This document shows positions 24,587 through 33,202 of a stretch of DNA of 64,000 bases, piece by piece. How positions within the stretch are numbered: position 1 is the first letter of the stretch; each line of letters starts with the position of its first letter. The translations under genes and the position numbers were made by a program. The notes under the pieces are model-generated. The model made no database searches. It was given only the letters and a program-made list of their open reading frames with translations, and was not told the DNA's origin. Source of the stretch: Azospirillum brasilense (GTDB taxonomy: Bacteria; Pseudomonadota; Alphaproteobacteria; Azospirillales; Azospirillaceae); contig NZ_VITH01000010.1 of the NCBI RefSeq assembly GCF_007827815.1, forward strand, positions 194,670-258,669, written 5' to 3'.

Positions 24587-25482
24587 GCCATCACCTCGTG
24601 CAGGCGGAACTGGTAGCGGCCGAGCTTGCCGCCGTAGTTGCCGGCGGTCACCGACACCACCCCGCCCGTGGCGCCCAGGTCGGCCACGGCGGCGATGCCC
24701 GCGCGCATGGCGGCGGCGACCGCCGCTTCGCTCACCCCGTCGATGACCAGTTCGAGAATGGACTCCACCCCCTCCGGCACCAAAGACGCCGGCACCGCCG
24801 CCCGCAGCGTCGGGCAGAAGGCGGTGTTGGTGGAGGCGATCAGCCCCTTGTACTTGCCGCCGATCTTGGAGCCGGAGCGGACCACCCCGCCGGGAAAGGG
24901 CAGAATGGCGCCCGGCACCTCGCGGATCGCCAGGACCGCGGCCTGCGCCGCCGCCAGACCGGAGCGGCGGTCTGCCGCCAGGATGATGAAGTTGCCGCCG
25001 CCGACGCCCTCCACCGCCGCGGTGGTCGCCTCGCACAGGAACTCGCCGTCCATGACCGGAATGCGCCAATAGCGCCGGCCGCCGACCCGCTTGGCGATCT
25101 GCCAGCCATCGCCGAAATAACGCAGCGCGTTGCCGAGCGGAATCGCAGCGCCCTCCCGCAGCCCGGCGTAGCAGGCCGTTCCGGGGCAGGTCATCACGCA
25201 TTGCCCGACGCGGCGGGCCACCTGCTTCGCCAATTCCGCCTTCGACATGGCGAACAGCAGAACCGCCGCGCCGGGCCGGGAGTCCGGGGTCTCATCGGAT
25301 GGCAACACACGTTCCATCGCCGCCTCGCAGCCGCAGGCGATCACCGAGGTGGCGAAGCCCGTCAGGCTGACCAACGCCGCCTGCACCCAGGCCGGCGTGT
25401 CGGCGGTGATCACCACCCGCGTGCCGAGCATGGGGAAGGCCTCGGCGAAGGTGTCCTCGATGTGGACGCCGTTGAGCCGCAT
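24583..25482 (-). CDS. fhcD: Formylmethanofuran:H4MPT formyltransferase
   Basis: A 299-residue subunit that transfers the formyl group between H4MPT and methanofuran. Family landmarks are NGVHIEDTFAEAFPMLGTR at the start, MTCPGTACYAGL, GGGNFIILAADR and KIGGKYKGLIASTNTAFCPT. Length is normal. The start ATG at 25482 overlaps the fhcA stop in TGATG, so it is translationally coupled. Confidence 0.96.
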   Translation of the reverse strand: MRLNGVHIEDTFAEAFPMLGTRVVITADTPAWVQAALVSLTGFATSVIACGCEAAMERVLPSDETPDSRPGAAVLLFAMSKAELAKQVARRVGQCVMTCPGTACYAGLREGAAIPLGNALRYFGDGWQIAKRVGGRRYWRIPVMDGEFLCEATTAAVEGVGGGNFIILAADRRSGLAAAQAAVLAIREVPGAILPFPGGVVRSGSKIGGKYKGLIASTNTAFCPTLRAAVPASLVPEGVESILELVIDGVSEAAVAAAMRAGIAAVADLGATGGVVSVTAGNYGGKLGRYQFRLHEVMA

Positions 25483-27131
25483 CAGAAAGCTCCCGGCTGA
25501 CACGCGTGGCGAACCAGGCCGTTGCCCCCGCGGATCTCCTCCTCCGCAATGCGGAAATGCGTCAGCCGCTGGCCCATGCGCTCGTCGAAGCGGCGCGCCA
25601 TCCAGGATTCGATCTTTGGATCGTAAGCAGGCTCCACCACATGCGTGCGCCCCTGGAGGAACGCCACCACCACGCCGTCGCGGACGATCAGCCGGCCGTC
25701 CTTGAAGACGAGGTCCGGTGTCTCGAACATGGCGTGGCGGTCCGGCCGGTCGGTGTAGACCGTGATGTCGGCGACCGCCCCCGGACCGAGATGGCCGCGG
25801 TCGGTCAGGCCCAGGATGCGCGCCGGGGCGGCGCGGGTCATGGTGGCGATCTCGCCCAGCGAATACTCGCGCGTCAGCGACCCGAGGATGGTGTGCTCCG
25901 GCAACGCCGGGTGCAGCTCCGCCATCCGGGCGAGGCGGTGGTCGCGGTCCATCAGCAGGCGGATCAGCTCGGGGTAGCTGGTGAAGGGCGCGCCGTTGGG
26001 GTGGTCGGTGGTGAGGAAGATCCGCCAGGGGTCCTCGATCAGCAGGAACAGCTCCAGCCCGATCGCCCATTGCAGCGCGTTGACGAAGGCCTTGTCGCGG
26101 TAGCGGAAGGGCACGACGCCGCAGCCGGCGTCGCATTCGATGTCCATCATCACCCACTTCTTCGGGTGGGCGAGCCCGGCGTTGCCCATCTGCGCCATGG
26201 TGTCGGCCGAGGCGGTCACCGTCTGGCCGAACATGATCTGCCCGACATCCACCGAGATGTTGGGCCGGCGGTTGACCGCCTCGGCCACGCGCGCGGCGGC
26301 GGAGGAGAATTTCCGGTCGCCCTCCGCGCCATAGGCGTGGAACTGGACGTGGGTGAGGTGGAGCCGCAGGCCATCGACCGCCACGATGCTGTCGAGCGTC
26401 GCCTCGACGTTGCCCGGCACGCCGAGATTAAAGCCGTGCAGGTGCAGCGGGTGCGGGATGCCCAAACGTTGCACCGCCCCCGCCAGGGCAGTGAGGATGC
26501 GGCGCGGCGTGATGGCGTGGAAGGGGCCGTTCTCGTCCACGTCGAGGCGGCGCTGGTTGTACTTGAAGGCGTTGATACCGCCGGGATTCACCGCCTTGAC
26601 GGCAAGGCTGCGCGTGGCGTTCAGCATGAAGCCGACGTAATCGGCCACCGCCTCCTCCCCGGCGCCGGAGGCGAGAAGCTCCAGCAGCAGGTCGTCATTG
26701 CCCAGCACCAGATAGCCGCCGGTGTCGATCAGCGGGATGTCCGCCATTTCCAGATGGGCGTGGCGGGCGTTGCTCGGCAGCATCGCCGGCTCGAAGGCCG
26801 CCGTGTAACCCATCTGGGCGTAGCGGCAGCCGGTGGCGTGGGTGGACGGGGTGGCGAGGCCGACGCATCCGCAAGGCTCCTGCGCCGCCATGCGATGCTC
26901 CTCGGCCATCAGCAGCCGCGCGATGTTGACCTTGCCGCCAGCGATGTGGCTGTGGATGTCGATGGCGCCGGCCATCACGACCCGCCCGGTCAGGTCGTGG
27001 ACCTCGTCCGGCGCGGCGCCGGGTCCGGGATCGGCGACGATCCGGCCGTCCTGGAGGAACAGGTCGCCCACCGCGCCGTCGTGCCCGTTGGCCGGGTCGT
27101 AGATACGCCCCCCGGCAAGTTTCGTCAGCAT
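25482..27131 (-). CDS. fhcA: Formyltransferase/hydrolase complex subunit A
   Basis: A 549-residue amidohydrolase-fold subunit that releases formate from formylmethanofuran. The metal-binding HxH is H60-S-H62 in AIDIHSHIAGGKVN; the central NISVDVGQIMFGQTVTAS and later FLTTDHPNGAPFTSYP contain further metal/active-site residues of the FwdA/FmdA family. It overlaps fhcB by 7 bp. In bacteria the complex works in the hydrolytic, formate-forming direction. Confidence 0.96.
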   Translation of the reverse strand: MLTKLAGGRIYDPANGHDGAVGDLFLQDGRIVADPGPGAAPDEVHDLTGRVVMAGAIDIHSHIAGGKVNIARLLMAEEHRMAAQEPCGCVGLATPSTHATGCRYAQMGYTAAFEPAMLPSNARHAHLEMADIPLIDTGGYLVLGNDDLLLELLASGAGEEAVADYVGFMLNATRSLAVKAVNPGGINAFKYNQRRLDVDENGPFHAITPRRILTALAGAVQRLGIPHPLHLHGFNLGVPGNVEATLDSIVAVDGLRLHLTHVQFHAYGAEGDRKFSSAAARVAEAVNRRPNISVDVGQIMFGQTVTASADTMAQMGNAGLAHPKKWVMMDIECDAGCGVVPFRYRDKAFVNALQWAIGLELFLLIEDPWRIFLTTDHPNGAPFTSYPELIRLLMDRDHRLARMAELHPALPEHTILGSLTREYSLGEIATMTRAAPARILGLTDRGHLGPGAVADITVYTDRPDRHAMFETPDLVFKDGRLIVRDGVVVAFLQGRTHVVEPAYDPKIESWMARRFDERMGQRLTHFRIAEEEIRGGNGLVRHACQPGAF

Positions 27132-28426
27132 GCGGGGGCCTCCTGCGGCAGGGCGGCGGCGATGGCCTTCAGCACGGCCGCGACGCCCGGCAAGCCACGG
27201 TCGATCAGGCCCCGCCCGCGCAGGGCGACCACGGTGTCGCTGCGGAAGACGTGGGCCGGGTGGTCAATGCCCGGCGTGCCGACGGGGATGAACACCGCCG
27301 GCTCGTCGGCAAAGGCCGTTCCCGGCGGGGCCAGGGCGACGACGGTCGTGTCCGCCGGGAAGGCGGGGACCTCCGGCCGGAAGGAGGACACCCACACCAC
27401 CACGTCCGCCACCGCCGCGTAGCGCGCCCAGTCGAAGCGGTGGGGGTCGTGCCGCGGTGTTCCTCCGGCCAGCGACGTGCGCAGCGGCACGCCGAAGCGC
27501 CATGTGCAGACTTGGTTGACCCCGACGATGTTGTCGTGCCCGGCCAGCGGCAGGCCGGCGCAGCGGGTGTGGCGGTTCGCGTCGCGCACGAGGCCGACCA
27601 GCCGCTCGACCGTCAGGTCGGCGTGCGGCCCGGCAAATGCGGCGGCGCCCCAGGCCACGACGGCGTAGCGCGCCGTGCGCAGCCGCTCCGCCAGGGCGGC
27701 GATGTCGCCCGCTCCGATCCCGGCGGCTCCCGCCGCGCGGGACGGATCGGCCAAGGCCGCGGCCAGCGCCGCCGCCGCGTCCCCGGTCCGCGCCGGGTCT
27801 CCGGGCAGGACGGTGACGGGAAGACCCGAGAGCACGGCCCGCGTGGTGTCCAGCGGTTCGCCGCACAGGAACACCACCTCCCGTGATGGCGGCGTCTGGA
27901 AGGCCGGCGCCGGCGCCACCCAGCGCTCGAAGAGGCGCGGGTGCAGCGCCGCCGGGTCCGGTCCGGCCACCAGCAGCAGGTCGCAGCGGTTGCGCAGCTC
28001 GGCCAGGGTGGTGGCGATCCAGCCCGTGCGCTGGAGCACCGCCAGATTGCGGTACAGCCCGTCGGACAGCGCGTGATCGACCACCGCGCCCAGCCGTTCG
28101 GCGAGCGACAGGGCGGCCCGCGCCCCATCGACGTCGGTGCCGAGCCCGGCCACCAGAGGCGCCTGCGCCGCCCCCAGCAGCGCGGCGGCGGCCTCCACCG
28201 CCTCGGCGAGCGGCACCGGGACACCCGCCACGCGCGGGGGTTCAGCCACCGGCGTGTGGGAAAAGCGCTCGCGCGCGACCGGGCAATCGGTGGAGCGCAC
28301 CGCCAGCGTCGACGGCGGCTCCTCCTCGACGGTCAGGTCGTCGCAGCCGAGGCCGCAGAACGGGCACACGACGTCGTGATGGACGACGGGGCGGCCGATG
28401 GGATGGGTTGGCCGGTCACTCGCCAT
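27125..28426 (-). CDS. fhcB: Formyltransferase/hydrolase complex subunit B
   Basis: A 433-residue subunit related to the archaeal formylmethanofuran dehydrogenase subunit FwdB. The N-terminal cluster C21-PF-C24-GLG-C28 is retained. Bacterial FhcB is regarded as structural rather than a tungsten or molybdenum redox subunit; whether the N-terminal cysteines bind a cluster here cannot be told. It ends with an overlap into fhcA and begins 4 bp after the pterin carbinolamine dehydratase gene. Confidence 0.94.
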   Translation of the reverse strand: MASDRPTHPIGRPVVHHDVVCPFCGLGCDDLTVEEEPPSTLAVRSTDCPVARERFSHTPVAEPPRVAGVPVPLAEAVEAAAALLGAAQAPLVAGLGTDVDGARAALSLAERLGAVVDHALSDGLYRNLAVLQRTGWIATTLAELRNRCDLLLVAGPDPAALHPRLFERWVAPAPAFQTPPSREVVFLCGEPLDTTRAVLSGLPVTVLPGDPARTGDAAAALAAALADPSRAAGAAGIGAGDIAALAERLRTARYAVVAWGAAAFAGPHADLTVERLVGLVRDANRHTRCAGLPLAGHDNIVGVNQVCTWRFGVPLRTSLAGGTPRHDPHRFDWARYAAVADVVVWVSSFRPEVPAFPADTTVVALAPPGTAFADEPAVFIPVGTPGIDHPAHVFRSDTVVALRGRGLIDRGLPGVAAVLKAIAAALPQEAPAC

Positions 28427-28430
28427 GCCG

Positions 28431-28808
28431 TCAGTCGTATTTGATGTAGGCGAAGCGCGGATCGTCCTTGGGCGTCCCCTCCAGCGCGCCGCCGTCGCGG
28501 GCGGGCTGCCACTGGATGACCTCCTCGATCTTGCGGGCGAGGTCGAAGTCCTTGTCGGTGATGCCCTTGGCCGAATGGGTTTTCAGCCGCACCTCGACCC
28601 AGGCGTAGGAGGCGGTGAGGTCCGGGTGGTGCCACGCGGCCTCGGCCAGATGGCCGACCGTGTTGATCACCATCAGGGTGCCCTTCCAACTGTTCGTCTT
28701 GTACTTCCGCCGGATCCAGCCGTCCTCGAACCGCCACCGCGGCAATAATTGCTGCAGTCGCTCAACAACCTCAGTATCGGAATAGGTGGCTTCCTGAACC
28801 GCGGTCAT
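28431..28808 (-). CDS. Pterin-4a-carbinolamine dehydratase-like protein
   Basis: A 125-residue protein with the family's VGHLAEAAWHHPDLTASYAWVEV core (His-His-Pro in the active site) and HSAKGITDKDFDLARKIEEV. A homologue is regularly present in methylotroph H4MPT clusters. The reaction there is uncertain: it may recycle or shape the pterin, or assist H4MPT biosynthesis. It is the first gene of the minus-strand operon running through fhcBADC into the PQQ-linked ABC genes, facing the plus-strand H4MPT operon across a 133-bp promoter region. Confidence 0.9.
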   Translation of the reverse strand: MTAVQEATYSDTEVVERLQQLLPRWRFEDGWIRRKYKTNSWKGTLMVINTVGHLAEAAWHHPDLTASYAWVEVRLKTHSAKGITDKDFDLARKIEEVIQWQPARDGGALEGTPKDDPRFAYIKYD

Positions 28809-28941
28809 GTCTTCCTCCCCGAAGCGACCGAACAGTCCTCACCCCGAAGAGGTATATACTATTGGATCGGGGTCTTTCTTTAATGAAAGATTATCATGAT
28901 CAAAAGAACGACGCAACTTTCCTTAAGCGAGTGAGGGCCAC
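28809..28941. promoter_or_regulatory. Divergent promoter region between the fhc operon and the mptG-mtdB-mch operon
   Basis: 133 bp, AT-rich, between divergent C1 operons. It contains an inverted repeat TCTTTC-TTTAAT-GAAAGA at 28873-28890 and a short palindrome ATCATGAT at 28893-28900. Both could serve a regulator acting on both operons. No confident -35/-10 pair can be assigned. Confidence 0.55.
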
Positions 28942-29937
28942 ATGCCACTCGGCGTCGATGAAGTCAGGGAGTTGCGGGTCACGGCCCCCGCGCGGTTGCA
29001 TCTGGGGTTTCTCGATATGAATGGCGGTCTCGGCCGCCGCTTCGGCAGTCTGGGCCTGACGCTCGACGGGATGGCGACGACCCTCCGCGCGCGACCGTCC
29101 GACCGCCTCTGCGCGAGCGGCCCGTCGGCGGAGCGTGCGCTGAAGGCCGCGCGGGCGGTCTGCGACCGTTTCCGCTGGCCGGCGCGCGCCGAACTGACGG
29201 TTGAGGAGGCCATTCCCGAACATGTCGGGCTTGGCTCCGGCACCCAGCTCGGTCTGGCGGTCGGCACCGCGCTCGCGCATCTGCACGGGCGGCCCTCGAC
29301 GGTGCGCCGCCTCGCCGCGGAGCTGGAGCGCGGCGCCCGTTCCGGCATCGGGATCGGCGCCTTCGAGAATGGCGGCGTCATCCTGGACGGCGGCCGGGGG
29401 GCGGACGACGCGCCGCCGCCCATCGTCGCGCGCCTGCCCTTTCCGGAGTCCTGGCGGGTTCTGCTGATCCTGCACCGCGACGGTCAGGGGCTGCATGGCA
29501 CCGCCGAATTGCAGGCCTTCAAGGCGCTGCCGCCCTTTCCGGCGGAGCGGGCCGGGCATCTCTGCCGCCTGATCGTCATGGCGGCCCTTCCAGCGCTGAT
29601 CGAGGGCGATGCCGACCGTTTCGGGCGGGCGGTGGGCGAGTTGCAACGCACGGTGGGCGACCATTTCGCCCCGGTCCAGGGCGGGCGCTTCACCAGCCCC
29701 CTGGTCGCCGAGGCGCTGGCGTGGCTGGAGACCGAAGGCATTCCCGGCGTGGGACAGACGTCCTGGGGGCCGACCGGCTTCGCCATCGTCGGCGACGCCC
29801 GGCGGGCCGAGGCCCTGCTGGCGGAGGCCCGGCGCCGCTGGGCGGGCTCTGCGCTGGACTTCCATCTGGCCCGTGGCCGCAACGACGGCGCGACGCTGGA
29901 ATCCACCACCGACCGGGTGGTGCTGCGGGCCTCCTGA
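28942..29937 (+). CDS. mptG: Beta-ribofuranosylaminobenzene 5'-phosphate synthase
   Basis: A 331-residue GHMP-kinase-fold enzyme that joins 4-hydroxybenzoate or 4-aminobenzoate to phosphoribosyl pyrophosphate, the committed step of H4MPT synthesis. The glycine-rich loop is GLGSGTQLGLAVG (residues 96-108); the N-terminus TAPARLHLGFLDMNG and GVGQTSWGPTGFAIV are typical of the family. It is the first gene of the plus-strand operon. No GGAGG-like site lies directly before ATG 28942 (GAGGG lies 7-8 bp upstream). Confidence 0.93.
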   Translation: MPLGVDEVRELRVTAPARLHLGFLDMNGGLGRRFGSLGLTLDGMATTLRARPSDRLCASGPSAERALKAARAVCDRFRWPARAELTVEEAIPEHVGLGSGTQLGLAVGTALAHLHGRPSTVRRLAAELERGARSGIGIGAFENGGVILDGGRGADDAPPPIVARLPFPESWRVLLILHRDGQGLHGTAELQAFKALPPFPAERAGHLCRLIVMAALPALIEGDADRFGRAVGELQRTVGDHFAPVQGGRFTSPLVAEALAWLETEGIPGVGQTSWGPTGFAIVGDARRAEALLAEARRRWAGSALDFHLARGRNDGATLESTTDRVVLRAS

Positions 29938-29970
29938 CCCCTCACACCCGAGCCAAGCGGGAGGCGCGCG

Positions 29971-30867
29971 ATGGCCGCACCCTATGTTCTGCACATGCTG
30001 ACGCCGCTGAAGCACGTCAGCGCCTTCGACGTCAACATGGCGGCGGACGCCGGCATGGGGCCGCTGTTCCCCTACACCGGCGTCGCGCTGGAGGAGGTCA
30101 CCGGCATCACCCAGGACGCGATGTTCTCCCGCGATCCGGCGAACGCGGCGCGCACCGGGCTGTTCATCGGCGGGCGCGACGCGGTCCTGGCTCTCGACAT
30201 GATGGACGCCGCCCGCAAGGCCATGTTCGCACCCTTCACCATATCGGTCATGGTCGATCCATCGGGGGCCTTCACGACGGCCGGCGCCATGGTCGCCGTC
30301 GTCGAGCGCGCCCTGCGCCGCAGCCACCCGGACGGGATCAAGGGGCTGACCCTCAAGGTCTTCGGCGCGACCGGCGTGGTCGGCGGAATCGCCGCGGTGA
30401 TCGCGGCGCTGGCCGGCGCGCGCGTCACCTTGGTCAGCCACCGCGGCCTGTCCGGCGTGGAGCCCAAGGCCGCCGAGTTCCGCCGCCGCTTCGGGGTGGA
30501 GCTGGCCTGCGCCGACGCGCCCGACGACGCGGCCCGGGAAGCGCTGCTCGCCGATGCCGAGGTGGTGTTCGGCTGTGGGCGGGCCGGCGTGCAGATCCTG
30601 TCGGCGCGCAACCTTGCCGCGGCGGGCCGCCTGCTGGTTGCGGCGGACATCAACGCGGTGCCGCCATCCGGCATCGAAGGGGTCGGCCCCAAGGACAACG
30701 GGACGCCGCTTCCCGGCGGGCACGGCGTCGGCGTCGGCGCGCTGGCGGTCGGCGCGGTCAAGTTCCGGGTGCAGCACGCCCTGCTGACTCGTCTCGCCGC
30801 GACGAAGACGGCGGTGTATCTGGATTTCTGCGATGCCTACGACGCCGCCCGCCAGATCGCCGGCTGA
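29971..30867 (+). CDS. mtdB: NAD(P)-dependent methylene-H4MPT dehydrogenase
   Basis: A 298-residue enzyme oxidising methylene-H4MPT to methenyl-H4MPT with NAD or NADP. The N-terminus LHMLTPLKHVSAFDVNMAADAG holds the pterin-binding region and the dinucleotide-binding loop is GATGVVGG at residues 132-139. The ribosome binding site is GGGAGG. It is the main formaldehyde oxidation step after Fae. The end overlaps the next gene by 35 bp. Confidence 0.96.
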   Translation: MAAPYVLHMLTPLKHVSAFDVNMAADAGMGPLFPYTGVALEEVTGITQDAMFSRDPANAARTGLFIGGRDAVLALDMMDAARKAMFAPFTISVMVDPSGAFTTAGAMVAVVERALRRSHPDGIKGLTLKVFGATGVVGGIAAVIAALAGARVTLVSHRGLSGVEPKAAEFRRRFGVELACADAPDDAAREALLADAEVVFGCGRAGVQILSARNLAAAGRLLVAADINAVPPSGIEGVGPKDNGTPLPGGHGVGVGALAVGAVKFRVQHALLTRLAATKTAVYLDFCDAYDAARQIAG

Positions 30868-31996
30868 GGCGGTGGCAAAACCGGTCGCGGAGGGGCCGGA
30901 CATCGTCGTCGCGGCCCTGTCGGCGCGGGCGCTCGCCGCCGCCGCCCGCCGCGCCGGCCGGCGTCCGGCGGCCGTCGATCTGTTCGCCGATCGGGACACC
31001 GCACAGATTGCAGACCCCTGCCTCCGCCTGGACTCCGACACTCTGCGCCTGGACCCCGCCGCCCTTCGCGACGCCCTGGCGAGGCCCGACCTGCGAGACC
31101 TGCCGCTGGTCTACGGCGCCGGCGTCGAGGACGATCCAACGCTGCTGGCGCGCCTCGCGGAGGATCACCCCCTGATGGGCAACCGGGCCGAGGTGGTGGC
31201 GCGCGTCAAGGACCCGTTCCGCTTCGCCGCCACTCTGGACCGCCTCGGCGTTCCCCACCCCCCGGTCGCGTCGGCTTGGGACGGATCGTCCGGCGACCAT
31301 CTGCGGAAGCGGATCGGCGGCAGCGGTGGCGCGCACATCACCCCAGCGACGGCGGGGGACGCCGGGCCGGGCTGGTACGTCCAACGCCGCGTCGCCGGCC
31401 ATGCGGTGTCGGTCCTCTTCCTCGCGGACGGCGCCCGCGCGCTCATCGTCGGTTTGAGCCGGCAATGGACCGCGCCCACCCCGGAATGCCCTTATCGCTA
31501 CGGCGGAGCGGCCGGACCCTGGCGCTGTCCGGAGCGCTGGACCCGGATTTTGCCCGCCCTGATCGACGGCCTCGCGGCGGCGTTCGAGCTGGTCGGGCTG
31601 AACAGCGCCGATTTCCTGGTGGCCGGGTCGGACTTCCATCTGTTGGAGATCAACCCGCGACCCGGCGCGACGCTGGACGTCTTCGACCGCCCGCCGATGC
31701 CGCCCTTGTTCGGCCTCCACCTGGACGCCTGCTCCGGGCGCCTGCCCGAGCGACTTCCGAAGCTGTTGGAGTGTCGGGCGGCGTTGGTGCTCTACGCCGA
31801 CGCCGCTACCCGGATCGAGGCGGGCCGGCGTTGGCCGGCCTGGACCGCGGACCGACCGGCGGCGCCGACCGTCATCGGGCGCGACGAGCCGGTCTGCACC
31901 GTGTTCGGGGAGGGTCCGAGCGCCACCGCGGCACGGCGTCATGGCGAACGGCGGCAACGCGACCTGACGGCCTACGCCGCAATGGAGATGCAGTGA
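30833..31996 (+). CDS. ATP-grasp protein of H4MPT/methanofuran cluster
   Basis: A 387-residue ATP-grasp enzyme. The ATP-binding core is seen in the MGNRAEVVARVKDPFRFA region, GWYVQRRVAGHAVSVLFLAD and the magnesium-binding end LLEINPRPGATLDVFD. The family ligates a carboxylate to an amine. It recurs in methylotroph H4MPT clusters and probably joins a glutamate or other amino acid to a cofactor, but the exact step is not known. The start at 30833 lies inside mtdB; a GTG at 30872 after the mtdB stop is an alternative. The C-terminus is Arg/Thr rich. Confidence 0.82.
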   Translation: MPTTPPARSPAEAVAKPVAEGPDIVVAALSARALAAAARRAGRRPAAVDLFADRDTAQIADPCLRLDSDTLRLDPAALRDALARPDLRDLPLVYGAGVEDDPTLLARLAEDHPLMGNRAEVVARVKDPFRFAATLDRLGVPHPPVASAWDGSSGDHLRKRIGGSGGAHITPATAGDAGPGWYVQRRVAGHAVSVLFLADGARALIVGLSRQWTAPTPECPYRYGGAAGPWRCPERWTRILPALIDGLAAAFELVGLNSADFLVAGSDFHLLEINPRPGATLDVFDRPPMPPLFGLHLDACSGRLPERLPKLLECRAALVLYADAATRIEAGRRWPAWTADRPAAPTVIGRDEPVCTVFGEGPSATAARRHGERRQRDLTAYAAMEMQ

Positions 31997-32212
31997 TGAC
32001 CACGGAAGACTCCGCTGACCTGTGCCGGAGGTACGCGCACGCGTTATCCCCTCTCCCCTCCGGGGAGAGGGTCAGGGTGAGGGGGGTGCGCTTGTGCCGA
32101 ACGTGGCGCCATGCACGCCCCCTTCACCGGCTCTCAGCGGACGCCAGAGGCACCCGCCTGCCGCCGTCAGCTCAAACTCCGTTTGCGCGTGAGCAGAAGG
32201 GAGAGGGCTAAA
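31997..32212. repeat. Palindromic repeat insertion between ATP-grasp gene and mch
   Basis: A 216-bp spacer inside an otherwise tight operon. A perfect hairpin, CCCTCTCCCC-TCC-GGGGAGAGGG, is at 32049-32071, the same family as 2315-2454 and 21404-21522. A frame opening at 31996 (TGATG overlap) reads 71 codons through the repeat to 32211 and is probably spurious. The mch ribosome binding site GGAGAGGG at the end of the spacer looks like a reused repeat arm. Confidence 0.75.
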
Positions 32213-33202
32213 ATGGCCAAGCCCAACACCCCTGATCCGCGCCCAAGCCTCGCCGCGCTGTCGGCGCCGTTGGTCGAACGGTTGGTCGCCGATGCCCCGG
32301 TGCTTCGCCTCGGCATCGAGAGGGTCGGCGGGGCCTGCGTCATCGATGCCGGGATCGGCCATCCCGGCGGGCTGGAAGCCGGACGGCGCATCGCCGAACT
32401 GTGCATGGGCGGCCTTGGCCGCGCAACGCTTGGCCCGATCCCCGGCCCGCCGTCCTGGCCGTTCGGCGTCACCGTCCACAGCGCGCAGCCGGTCCTCGCC
32501 TGCCTCGGCAGCCAATACGCCGGCTGGAGCCTCAGCCACGGCAGCGGCAAGGGCGCCTTCTCCGCGCTGGGCTCCGGTCCCGGCCGCGCGCTGGCCCGGC
32601 AGGAGGCGCTGTTCGACGAGCTGGACTACCGCGACACCGCCGACGCGGCGGCCTTCGTCATGGAGGCGACGGCGCTGCCTCCCACCGAGCTGGTCGCCCA
32701 CATCGCCGCCACCTGCGGCATCGCCGCGGATCGGTTGACCCTGGTCCTCACCCCGACGCAGAGCCTCGCCGGGACCACCCAGGTGGTCGCCCGCGTGCTG
32801 GAGGTCGCCCTGCACAAGCTGCACGCGCTCGGCTTCCCGCTCGACCGCGTCGTCGATGGCATCGGCATGGCGCCGCTCCCACCGCCGGGCGGCGGTTTCC
32901 TCACCGCGATGGGCCGCACCAACGACGCGATCCTCTACGGCGGCACCGTCCATCTGCACGTCGCCGGCCCGGACGACGCGGCGGAGGATCTGGCGCACCG
33001 CCTGCCCTCCTCCGCCTCCCGCGACCATGGACGCCCCTTCGCGGAGGTCTTCGCGGCGGCGAAGGGAGACTTCTACGCCATCGATTCCATGCTGTTCAGC
33101 CCGGCGCGCGTGACCGTCACCGCGCTGGACAGCGGGCGCAGCTTCCAGAGCGGAACCCTGGCGCCGGACCTCGTGGAGCGCTCGTTCCGCGATGTCCGGT
33201 GA
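32213..33202 (+). CDS. mch: Methenyl-H4MPT cyclohydrolase
   Basis: A 329-residue enzyme converting methenyl-H4MPT to formyl-H4MPT. It has the family landmarks HSAQPVLACLGSQYAGWSLS and GSGPGRALARQE, plus the C-terminal NDAILYGGTVHLHV. The start at 32213 is supported by GGAGAGGG six bases upstream; the frame upstream is repeat-derived. It overlaps the RimK-type gene by 11 bp. Confidence 0.95.
   Translation: MAKPNTPDPRPSLAALSAPLVERLVADAPVLRLGIERVGGACVIDAGIGHPGGLEAGRRIAELCMGGLGRATLGPIPGPPSWPFGVTVHSAQPVLACLGSQYAGWSLSHGSGKGAFSALGSGPGRALARQEALFDELDYRDTADAAAFVMEATALPPTELVAHIAATCGIAADRLTLVLTPTQSLAGTTQVVARVLEVALHKLHALGFPLDRVVDGIGMAPLPPPGGGFLTAMGRTNDAILYGGTVHLHVAGPDDAAEDLAHRLPSSASRDHGRPFAEVFAAAKGDFYAIDSMLFSPARVTVTALDSGRSFQSGTLAPDLVERSFRDVR

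Noticed and set aside
31996..32211. 71-codon frame coupled to the ATP-grasp stop
   Set aside because: It is read through a palindromic repeat and has no conserved features; likely a by-product of the repeat insertion.
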